Below are positions 1-5,388 of a DNA stretch of 6,870 nucleotides, piece by piece; the stretch's first letter is position 1; every line of letters begins with the position of its first letter. Under the pieces are notes generated by a model. The model saw only the letters and a list, made by a program, of their open reading frames with translations, did not search any database and had not been told where the DNA came from. This DNA is from Atopobium sp. UBA2090 (GTDB lineage: Bacteria; Actinomycetota; Coriobacteriia; Coriobacteriales; Atopobiaceae). The DNA is taken from contig DCZG01000100.1 of NCBI GenBank assembly GCA_002331575.1, positions 43,511-50,380 on the forward strand, read 5' to 3'. Position numbers and translations under genes: made by a program.

Positions 1-138
1 GTGGGCAGCAAGACCGCCCACTACTACTTCCCCAACGCCTTCATCCGCGAATACGTGGCGATCATGCTGCGCCACAAGGGGCCGATCATCTTCATCGTGC
101 TCCTCTGGGTCCTCGGGGTCATCATCTCCGAGATGTAG
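1..138 (+). CDS. 3' end of a membrane protein (partial, start outside window)
   Basis: Frame 1 is open from the first base to a TAG at 136-138 and gives 45 residues. The last 20 or so (GPIIFIVLLWVLGVIISEM) form one strong hydrophobic helix ending one or two residues before the stop, preceded by a basic patch (MLRHKG). This is the pattern of a C-terminal membrane anchor or last transmembrane segment. A GTG occupies bases 1-3, so a complete 45-residue protein starting there cannot be excluded, but no upstream sequence is available to look for a ribosome binding site. A truncated longer gene is more likely. The next gene starts 54 bp downstream on the same strand, so the two may be co-transcribed. 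The family is not recognisable from this fragment. Confidence 0.5.
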   Translation: MGSKTAHYYFPNAFIREYVAIMLRHKGPIIFIVLLWVLGVIISEM

Positions 139-192
139 GATCGGCTCGGAGGGGCAAGAGGCACGACCGTCAATGGATACCTGGGGGGATTC

Positions 193-1131
193 GTGGATCG
201 GATCGCACTCTTCTGGCTGCTGTACTGCTGGGCGTTCGCGCTCGCCCTGTTCCTGGTAGCGCGGAGCTTCTTCAAGTATCTCCTGATGCCCACGAGGTGC
301 ACGGCCCAGACGACGGGCACGGTCATCGGCTACTCCCACTTCGTGATGGGTGCCAGCGGATATGCGCCTCCTCGCGTCCAGTACGAGGTGAACGGCGTCA
401 CGTACGTGGTGCGCGGGCCCCTGTACTCCAGCTATCGTACGGTGACGCGCTCTGCGCCGTGGCTCCACAACCGCACGAGGCGTCCCGTGGACGACGAGCT
501 CGGGAACGACCAGGTCTTTCGCATGGACTACGACACCAACGGCGCCGTGAGCGTCAAGGCGCCGGCGCTGGAGATGTTCCCGATCGGCGGCACAATCCCG
601 GTGTTCTACGACCCAAAGCGGCCGAAGCTCGCCTACGTCGAGCGCTTTCCCCACCTGAGGTGGGTGTTCTGGCTCTCCTTCTCGTTTGCGGTGGCGTGCT
701 TCGTCACGGGCATCGTCCTCGGTGTCGCCTTCAACGGGAACGCGACGTACGTCTCGCCGACCGGCGAGTCCGTCCGCGTGGAGAACGACTTCTTCGCGAA
801 CGACAAGCTGAGGAAGGTGGGGGAGTCGTCCTTCGTGGTCGAGTGCTACGGGGATGGCGTCGCCCAGGGCGACGTCATCACGGCGGAGGAATACGAGAGC
901 GACATGAGCTTGAAGGGTCTCGTGGCTACCACCGAGGACACGTGCGTCAGGTATGGGATCGAGCTGTACCAGGGGGAGCTCTTCGGTGAGCCGAGCGGCT
1001 CGGGCGTGTGGTACGGCAGGTCGGGGGACTCCTACGTGAGGATCTCGGCGGACGAGTGGTACCGCCTCTACGTCATTCTGGGCGAGATCGAGCTCGACGG
1101 ACAGCGGGTCGCGAAGACCGATGCCGTCTAG
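193..1131 (+). CDS. DUF3592-like two-helix membrane protein
   Basis: The protein has 312 residues and a GTG start at 193, chosen because a GGGGGG tract (183-188) sits just upstream; the ATG at 173 is out of frame. A hydrophobic helix lies at about residues 4-27. A soluble stretch follows with TGTVIGYSH, RVQYEVNGVTYVVRG and then GGTIPVFYDPKRPKLAYVER (YDP at 139-141). A second helix spans about 157-179, and an acidic soluble tail runs to the end. The order of helix, beta-rich domain with the 'V.Y..nG..Y' and 'G..v.VfYDP..P' signatures, then helix is typical of the DUF3592 family, whose molecular role is not established. The tail of about 130 residues after the second helix is longer than the core domain and I do not recognise it. 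The assignment rests on motif resemblance. Confidence 0.75.
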   Translation: MDRIALFWLLYCWAFALALFLVARSFFKYLLMPTRCTAQTTGTVIGYSHFVMGASGYAPPRVQYEVNGVTYVVRGPLYSSYRTVTRSAPWLHNRTRRPVDDELGNDQVFRMDYDTNGAVSVKAPALEMFPIGGTIPVFYDPKRPKLAYVERFPHLRWVFWLSFSFAVACFVTGIVLGVAFNGNATYVSPTGESVRVENDFFANDKLRKVGESSFVVECYGDGVAQGDVITAEEYESDMSLKGLVATTEDTCVRYGIELYQGELFGEPSGSGVWYGRSGDSYVRISADEWYRLYVILGEIELDGQRVAKTDAV

Positions 1132-1173
1132 GACGGACTTGCCGTGACGGCGTTGGCTGTCTCGGCTTGAGGG

Positions 1174-1299
1174 GATTTTGGCTCATGGTTCACGTTCTTA
1201 TCGACTGGCTTACCTGCGGAAACGCTGGGAGCCAAAATCGAAAGTAAGGTGCGATATTGGCTCCCGCAGGTCAGAGCCTTGCTGAAAAGAGCCAAAATC
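1174..1299. repeat. Cluster of four GAGCCAAAATC motifs in alternating orientation
   Basis: An 11-bp motif occurs four times in the gene-free stretch 1132-1351. It is inverted (GATTTTGGCTC) at 1174-1184, direct (GAGCCAAAATC) at 1229-1239, inverted with one mismatch (GATATTGGCTC) at 1253-1263, and direct at 1289-1299. The middle two are part of a longer stem, where 1227-1240 pairs with 1252-1265 at 13 of 14 positions around an 11-nt loop. A further 6 bp, 1212-1217 with 1266-1271, closes the base. The outer inverted copy could instead pair perfectly with either direct copy, giving competing folds. No coding potential is visible. The cluster may be a remnant of a small repeat or mobile element, or a structured 3' region of the upstream gene; the sequence does not decide. 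Confidence 0.6.
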
Positions 1300-1301
1300 G
1301 T

Positions 1302-1342
1302 CGCGAGCCATTCTCGATGGTCGGAGGCGAGAATGGCTCGCG
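1302..1342 (-). terminator. Perfect 15-bp hairpin after the small minus-strand gene
   Basis: CGCGAGCCATTCTCG (1302-1316) is the exact reverse complement of 1328-1342, with an 11-nt loop. Read on the minus strand, it begins 9 nt after the stop codon of the 68-codon gene (TAG at 1354-1352). It is followed by ACGATTTTGGCTCTTTT, with two short T runs but no uninterrupted U-tract directly at the stem base. It is therefore a plausible but imperfect intrinsic terminator for the minus-strand unit. On the plus strand nothing T-rich follows it. Confidence 0.45.
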
Positions 1343-1351
1343 GATGCCTGG

Positions 1352-1558
1352 CTAGATGCCGTGGTCGGCGAGCCTCTCGAGGATGCCCCTGAGGATGAGC
1401 CGGTTCGCGAAGAGCTGCTGGTAGGTCGCCGTCTTGGTCTTCCCCGTGGCTTTGAGGTCGCGCAGCTGGCCTTCGGTGCTCGCGAGCTCCGCCACGACGT
1501 CGCACCGGAATGCCTCGTATCGCCCGAGGCGAGCCAAGTCCTCGTTCTCGTCGCCCAT
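1352..1558 (-). CDS. Small hypothetical helical protein downstream of the regulator
   Basis: The product has 68 residues and I do not recognise it. The composition looks like a real protein: charged, free of cysteine, and with a helical, amphipathic pattern throughout (LARLGRYEAFRCDVVAEL, then TATYQQLFANRLILRGILERL). It has one cysteine, in FRCDV, if that segment is read strictly. A purine-rich AGAGGA lies 11 nt upstream of the ATG at 1558-1556. The gene lies 67 nt downstream of the Crp/Fnr regulator on the same strand and ends just before a perfect hairpin, which suggests a two-gene transcript. The overlapping longer frames on both strands have arginine- and serine-rich shadow composition and are rejected. 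A role alongside the regulator is inference from position only. Confidence 0.6.
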   Translation of the reverse strand: MGDENEDLARLGRYEAFRCDVVAELASTEGQLRDLKATGKTKTATYQQLFANRLILRGILERLADHGI

Positions 1559-1625
1559 ATTCGTTCACGTCCTCTGCTCTTCGCCCGAATCCGTCCAACC
1601 CGCCTGCCCGAGTGTATAGCGGCAG

Positions 1626-2303
1626 CTATCGCTGCGCGCCGGTCAGCTCGAACCAGTTGCGACGGTAGGTCACGATTCCCTCCTCGCGCATGCGCGAGAG
1701 CTCCGCCGAGAGGGCGCTTCGGTTCACGGAGAGGTAGTCGGCGAGCTGCTGCCGGTCGAGGGGGATCTCGAAGCGAGACGAGCCGGCCTGCCGTGACTGC
1801 TCGTCGAGGTAGCTGAGCACCTTCTCGCGCGTGGTGCGCTGCGCGAGGTGGCCGAGCTTCTCGTTGAGGGCGACGTTCTTCTCGGCGACGTCGGACACGA
1901 GGTTCTCGATGAGCTGCGTGTGGAACGTGCAGGCGGAGCGGCAGGTCTTGAGGAGCCTCCCCGCGTCGAGCGACAGGACGGTGCAGTCGGTCTGCGCGAT
2001 GACGTTGACGAGAAGGGGCTGCGTCGCGCACGCGAAGCTCTCGGCAAAGGTGCTGCCCGCCGAGGCCATGCCCACGACGCTGCGATTTCCCCAGACGTCC
2101 TCCCTCGTCATGATGACCGAACCCGTCACGACGAGACCGAACTGCCTGGTCTCGTCGCCGGCGAGAAGAACGTACTCTCCCTTGGAGAACGTCTGCTCGT
2201 GTGCGCCGAGGCAGCCGAGCAGCGCCGTCAGGTCGCGTTCGCAGATGCCGGCGAACAGCGGGCAGGCCAGGCATGCTCGGGTCGTCTCTGCCGTGATTCC
2301 CAT
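1626..2303 (-). CDS. Crp/Fnr-family transcriptional regulator (HcpR-like by context)
   Basis: The product has 225 residues from the ATG at 2303-2301. The frame extends 25 codons further upstream to 2378, but that extension runs through the probable promoter and operator and adds no family sequence, so the inner start is preferred. GAGAAG lies about 13 nt upstream of it, a rather long spacing. The N-terminal part (about 12-115) is a cyclic-nucleotide-binding-type beta barrel (F.KGEYVLLAGD..., GLVVTGSVIM). The dimer helix follows, and a winged helix-turn-helix occupies about 158-225, with REKVLSYL, DRQQLADYLSVNRSALSAEL and EEGIVTYRRN. Eight cysteines are present: 11, 14, 21, 31, 92, 107, 121 and 125. 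C11-X2-C14-X6-C21 recalls the FNR cluster spacing, and C121-X3-C125 with H128 lies in the dimer helix. The gene is divergent from hcp, so control of hcp is likely. HcpR proteins known in other anaerobes regulate hcp in response to NO; the signal here is inferred. Confidence 0.85.
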   Translation of the reverse strand: MGITAETTRACLACPLFAGICERDLTALLGCLGAHEQTFSKGEYVLLAGDETRQFGLVVTGSVIMTREDVWGNRSVVGMASAGSTFAESFACATQPLLVNVIAQTDCTVLSLDAGRLLKTCRSACTFHTQLIENLVSDVAEKNVALNEKLGHLAQRTTREKVLSYLDEQSRQAGSSRFEIPLDRQQLADYLSVNRSALSAELSRMREEGIVTYRRNWFELTGAQR

Positions 2304-2324
2304 GATTGTGGGTCGACTTCTCTC

Positions 2325-2377
2325 GTTTGTTGGAAATACAACAGACTTCGTGTGATAGAAGGAGTCTACTCTTCTCA
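2325..2377 (+). promoter_or_regulatory. Candidate Crp/Fnr operator and class II hcp promoter
   Basis: In the 100-bp divergent region TGTTG (2328-2332) and CAACA (2339-2343) form a perfect dyad with 6 bp between. GT (2325-2326) and AC (2345-2346) extend it to 7 of 8 matched positions per arm over 22 bp. This is the 5-6-5 layout of CRP-type sites. TCTACT at 2365-2370 matches the TATAAT -10 at 4 of 6 positions. A start at A2377 would put the dyad centre (2335.5) at -41.5, the class II activator position, and leave a 27-nt leader. Toward the regulator gene the dyad lies about 32 bp before its start codon, where it could give autoregulation. I found no convincing minus-strand promoter. The start point is predicted, not measured. 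Confidence 0.6.
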
Positions 2378-2403
2378 AGAAATATTACCGACGAGAGGGG
2401 TCG

Positions 2404-4005
2404 ATGATGGGCGAGATGTTCTGCTTCCAGTGCGAACAGACTGCAGGATGCGTGGGGTGCACGGGGAGGGCAGGGGTGTGCGGGAAGCCCGCCGCCGTGG
2501 CCGGCCTCCAGGACGAGCTCACGGGTGCGCTCGTGGGTCTCGCCCGCGCGACCGAGCTGACGCCTCCCGACGCCCAGACGGACAAGGTCCTGTTCGAGGG
2601 CCTCTTCACGACCATCACCAACGTCGACTTCGATCCGGTGGCCGTGCGTGCCGTCATCGACCGCGTCCATGCGGAGGCCGCCCGGCTCGCACCTGACTGC
2701 TTCGGCTGCACGTCCGACTGCGGCCGCGTGGATGACTACGACCTCAACGAGCTCTGGAGCGCCGACGAGGACCTGCGCTCGGTGAAGTCGATCGTGCTCT
2801 TCGCGATTCGCGGCATGTCCGCGTACGCGTACCACGCCCTCGTGCTCGGCCGCAGGGATGCGTCCATCGGCGCGTTCATGTACCGTGCCCTCTTCGCGAT
2901 CGGCTACGAGACCCAGTTCGAGCGCGTGCTTCCCCTCGTGGAGGAGGCCGGTCGCGTGAACCTCACGTGCATGGCACTTCTCGACGAGGCGAACACGACC
3001 ACGTACGGCAACCCCGTCCCCACGACCGTGCCGCTGACCGTCGAGCCCGGCCCCTTCATCGTGGTTACGGGCCACGACCTGCGCGACCTCGAGCTCCTGC
3101 TCGAGCAGACCGACGGGCGCGGCGTGAACGTCTACACGCACGGCGAGATGCTCCCCGCGCACGGATATCCCACGCTCAAGGCGCATCCGCAGCTCAAGGG
3201 CAACTTCGGCACCGCCTGGCAGAACCAGCGCGTCGAGTTCGACGGGATCCCTGCGCCGATCCTCTTCACCACCAACTGCCTCATGCCGACCAAGGCGAGC
3301 TACGCCGATCGCGTGTTCACGACTGAGGTCGTCGCCTATCCGGGACTCACCCACGTCGACGAGGCCGCAGGGACGAAGGACTTCTCGGCCGTCATCGACC
3401 GTGCCATCGAGCTGGGCGGCTATCCTGAGGCGCACGAGATGCACGGCATCAACGGCGGCACCGAGGTCACGACGGGCTTCGGTCGCGGGTTCGTGCTCGA
3501 CCACGCCGGCGACATCGTCTCAGCGGTCAAGGCCGGCAAGATCAGCCACTTCTTCCTCGTCGGCGGCTGCGACGGAGCTCGCCCCGGACGCAACTACTTC
3601 ACCGACTTCGTGAAGCAGACGCCGGCCGACTCCATCGTGCTGACGCTCGCCTGCGGCAAGTACCGCTTCAACGACCTCGACCTGGGCGAGGTCGCGGGGC
3701 TGCCGCGCATCCTCGACATGGGCCAGTGCAACGACGCGTACGGCGCCGTGCAGGTGGCGCTCGCCCTGGCCGGTGCCTTCGGGCGCGGCGTCAACGACCT
3801 TCCTCTCTCGTTCGTCCTGTCCTGGTACGAGCAGAAGGCGGTCGCGGTCCTGCTCACGCTGCTCGCCCTCGGCGTCCACGACATCAAGCTCGGACCGACG
3901 CTCCCGGCGTTCGTCTCGCCGAACGTCCTCGACTACCTCGTGAAGACCTACGGCCTTGCCCCCACCACCACGCCCGAAGACGACCTCGCCGACTTTCTCG
4001 GCTAG
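2404..4005 (+). CDS. hcp: Hybrid-cluster protein (hydroxylamine reductase / NO reductase)
   Basis: The cytoplasmic enzyme has 533 residues, full length for the family. Hcp reduces hydroxylamine in vitro and is credited with NO reduction to N2O in cells. The N-terminal cluster motif is C7-X2-C10-X8-C19-X6-C26 (FCFQCEQTAGCVGC...), the short spacing of strict anaerobes that bind a [4Fe-4S] cluster, unlike the longer CX2CX11CX6C of E. coli. All expected hybrid-cluster ligands are present: H224 (GHDL), E248 (HGEML), C292 (TTNC), C389 (GGCDG, the persulfide position), C417 (LACGK), C442 (GQCND) and E476 (WYEQK), with K478 nearby. The spacing follows the Desulfovibrio enzyme closely. Two ATGs occur in tandem; AGAGGGG (2394-2400) is 3 nt from the first and 6 nt from the second, so 2407 may be the true start. 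A palindromic element begins 3 nt after the stop. Confidence 0.97.
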   Translation: MMGEMFCFQCEQTAGCVGCTGRAGVCGKPAAVAGLQDELTGALVGLARATELTPPDAQTDKVLFEGLFTTITNVDFDPVAVRAVIDRVHAEAARLAPDCFGCTSDCGRVDDYDLNELWSADEDLRSVKSIVLFAIRGMSAYAYHALVLGRRDASIGAFMYRALFAIGYETQFERVLPLVEEAGRVNLTCMALLDEANTTTYGNPVPTTVPLTVEPGPFIVVTGHDLRDLELLLEQTDGRGVNVYTHGEMLPAHGYPTLKAHPQLKGNFGTAWQNQRVEFDGIPAPILFTTNCLMPTKASYADRVFTTEVVAYPGLTHVDEAAGTKDFSAVIDRAIELGGYPEAHEMHGINGGTEVTTGFGRGFVLDHAGDIVSAVKAGKISHFFLVGGCDGARPGRNYFTDFVKQTPADSIVLTLACGKYRFNDLDLGEVAGLPRILDMGQCNDAYGAVQVALALAGAFGRGVNDLPLSFVLSWYEQKAVAVLLTLLALGVHDIKLGPTLPAFVSPNVLDYLVKTYGLAPTTTPEDDLADFLG

Positions 4006-4008
4006 AAA

Positions 4009-4082
4009 CCTGGAAAAGGGGACAGGTTCATTTTCCAGGTAATGCGTTTTACCTGGAAAAGCAACCTGTCCCCTTTTCCATG
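4009..4082. repeat. Palindromic paired-hairpin element, copy 1
   Basis: The element is 74 bp: a 31-nt unit (4009-4039), a 12-nt spacer (4040-4051) and a second 31-nt unit in inverted orientation (4052-4082). The left unit is itself a perfect 9-bp stem, CCTGGAAAA with TTTTCCAGG, around the 13-nt loop GGGGACAGGTTCA. The right unit has one stem mismatch (C4053 against T4081) and a loop that differs by two bases from the complement of the left loop. The whole element can alternatively fold as one long hairpin, 4011-4040 with 4051-4080, paired at 28 of 30 positions. It begins 3 nt after the hcp stop and ends 13 nt before the next start codon, touching that gene's ribosome binding site. No T-tract follows. 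It resembles REP/BIME elements in design. Confidence 0.9.
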
Positions 4083-4095
4083 AGAGGAAGCATCT

Positions 4096-4857
4096 ATGAA
4101 AAGGAAGATCATCGTCATCGACAAGGACGCGTGCACGGGCTGTGGCCTGTGCGCCGACGCCTGCCACGAGGGGGCCATCGGCATGGTCGACGGCAAGGCG
4201 CAGCTCCTGCGCGACGACTACTGCGACGGTCTCGGAGACTGCCTGCCCGCCTGCCCCGCCGGAGCCATCACCTTCGAGGAGCGCGAGGCGGAGGCCTATG
4301 ACGCGGACGCCGTGGAGGTTCACAAGGCCGAGCGCGCCGCGCAGGGCAGGCCCGTGATCGACCATCGCTCTCCGGAGCAGCCCGTGACGCACGTGCCGTT
4401 CTCGGGCTGCCCGGGAAGCAGGGCGAGGACGATGGACCGAAGCGTCATCGCTCCTGCCTCGTCGCCAGCGCCCGCGCCTGCGTACGTCTCGGCGTCCGAG
4501 CTCACCCAGTGGCCGGTCCAGATCAAGCTCGCACCCACGAAGGCTCCTTTCTACGACGGCGCCCGGCTGCTTGTGGCGGCGGACTGCACGGCCTTCTCGC
4601 GTGCGGACTTCCACCAGCGCTTCATTCGCGGTCGCGTCTGTCTCATCGGATGTCCGAAGCTCGACTCGGTGGACTACTCTGAGAAGCTCACCGAGATCAT
4701 CCGCGACAACGACGTGCGCGACGTCACGGTCGTCCGCATGGAGGTGCCCTGCTGCGGCGGGATTCAGCACGCGGTCCAGCAGGCACTTCTCGCGAGCGGA
4801 AAGATGATTCCCTGGCAGGTCGTCACGCTCTCGACCAGCGGCGAGATCCTGGAGTAG
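4096..4857 (+). CDS. Ferredoxin-like iron-sulfur protein, probable Hcp redox partner
   Basis: The protein has 253 residues. GAGAGG (4082-4087) precedes the ATG by 8 nt. Residues 9-60 are a bacterial-ferredoxin domain. The first motif is C13-X2-C16-X2-C19-X3-C23. The second is C43-X5-C49-X3-C53-P, in which the second cysteine of a standard motif is replaced (L46). C-X5-C-X3-CP matches the [3Fe-4S] motif of succinate dehydrogenase SdhB, so that site may hold three irons or use another ligand. An Ala/Pro-rich linker (about 107-130) leads to a C-terminal domain with C164, C182, C186 (IGCP) and the pair C219-C220 (PCCGG). C105 (SGCPGS) lies just before the linker. Proteins of this build are commonly found beside hcp in anaerobes, which suggests electron delivery to Hcp. 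No partner is shown by sequence alone. Confidence 0.9.
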   Translation: MKRKIIVIDKDACTGCGLCADACHEGAIGMVDGKAQLLRDDYCDGLGDCLPACPAGAITFEEREAEAYDADAVEVHKAERAAQGRPVIDHRSPEQPVTHVPFSGCPGSRARTMDRSVIAPASSPAPAPAYVSASELTQWPVQIKLAPTKAPFYDGARLLVAADCTAFSRADFHQRFIRGRVCLIGCPKLDSVDYSEKLTEIIRDNDVRDVTVVRMEVPCCGGIQHAVQQALLASGKMIPWQVVTLSTSGEILE

Positions 4858-4881
4858 TCGGACGGGGGGAGATGCGGGGTC

Positions 4882-5304
4882 ATGGGCGAGCAGGGCGTCA
4901 TGGTCGTGAGTGCCTACGAGACGAGCGCGGAGCGGTTCTTCGAGACGCTGCGGGAGCGAGGCGTCGACCTCGTGCTGGACGTGCGGCTGAGAAACACGAA
5001 CCAGCTCTGCGGCTTCACGAAGCGAGACGACCTTGCGTACTTGGTGCCCGCGCTCACGGGGGCGGAGTACATCCACGACGTGCAGTTCGCGCCCTCGGAG
5101 GAGCTTCTCGGCCGCTACGTGCACGGGAAGATCGGCTGGGACGAGTACGCTCGGGGCTATCGGCAGCTCATGGACGAGCGCGGCTCCGTCGAGGCGTTCC
5201 AGGCGAAGTACGGTTCGTACAAGATGGTCGCCCTGCTCGGGACCGGGACGCGGAAGCGCCGGTCCCACGCGGAGGCGCTCGAGAGGATGCTGGACATGGA
5301 ATAG
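4882..5304 (+). CDS. DUF488 family protein
   Basis: The protein has 140 residues and starts at ATG 4882, with a G-rich GGGGGGAG (4864-4871) 10 nt upstream. M7 is a possible later start but has no ribosome binding site. DUF488 signatures are visible: LVLDVRLRNTNQLCGF (D33-V34-R35), FTKRDDLAYLV, a short YIHD segment, and GWDEYARGYRQLM (about 88-100). The family's biochemical function is not settled. Many members end in a Cys-rich 'C.E....CHR' segment; here the equivalent reads VALLGTGTRKRRSHAEAL and has no cysteine. The gene follows the iron-sulfur gene by 24 nt and is probably in the same transcript. Its last two codons and stop (ATG GAA TAG) lie inside palindromic element copy 2, so the element defines its C-terminus. 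Confidence 0.85.
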   Translation: MGEQGVMVVSAYETSAERFFETLRERGVDLVLDVRLRNTNQLCGFTKRDDLAYLVPALTGAEYIHDVQFAPSEELLGRYVHGKIGWDEYARGYRQLMDERGSVEAFQAKYGSYKMVALLGTGTRKRRSHAEALERMLDME

Positions 5305-5368
5305 GGGACAGGTTCATATTCCATGTCATTCAGAGAACATGGAATATGAACCTGTCCCCTATTCCATG
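5295..5368. repeat. Palindromic paired-hairpin element, copy 2 (perfect)
   Basis: The architecture and length match copy 1: a 31-nt unit (5295-5325), a 12-nt spacer (5326-5337) and a 31-nt unit (5338-5368). Here the two units are exact reverse complements over all 31 bases. Each unit is also a 9-bp stem (CATGGAATA with TATTCCATG) around the loop GGGGACAGGTTCA or its complement. The stem differs from copy 1 at two base pairs, each changed on both sides so that pairing is kept, while the 13-nt loop is identical. The element overlaps the end of the DUF488 gene (stop at 5302-5304) and ends 20 nt before the cupin start codon. No T-tract follows, so it is not a classical intrinsic terminator. Confidence 0.93.
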
Positions 5369-5388
5369 CGACAAGGAGAGGATTCAAG

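Noticed and set aside
1622..1635. Short hairpin GCAGC-TATC-GCTGC at the regulator stop codon
   Set aside because: The stem is only 5 bp with no T-run after it on the minus strand. It is likely chance.
1210..3504. Long 764-codon minus-strand open frame across hcp and the regulator
   Set aside because: It is antisense to the well-supported hcp and overlaps the regulator in another frame. Its Arg/Val/His-rich, low-complexity composition is typical of antisense frames in GC-rich DNA.
4009..4082. Rho-independent terminator at palindromic copy 1
   Set aside because: The stem is strong but no T-tract follows on either strand within a useful distance, and the same structure recurs in the same geometry elsewhere, fitting a repeat element better.
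3520..5268. Long 582-codon minus-strand open frame
   Set aside because: It is antisense to hcp, the iron-sulfur gene and the DUF488 gene, shows no recognisable motifs, and is held open by codon bias on the opposite strand.
4009..5368. CRISPR-like array
   Set aside because: The repeat units are inverted palindromes in two isolated pairs, not direct repeats with regular spacers, and no cas genes are present.
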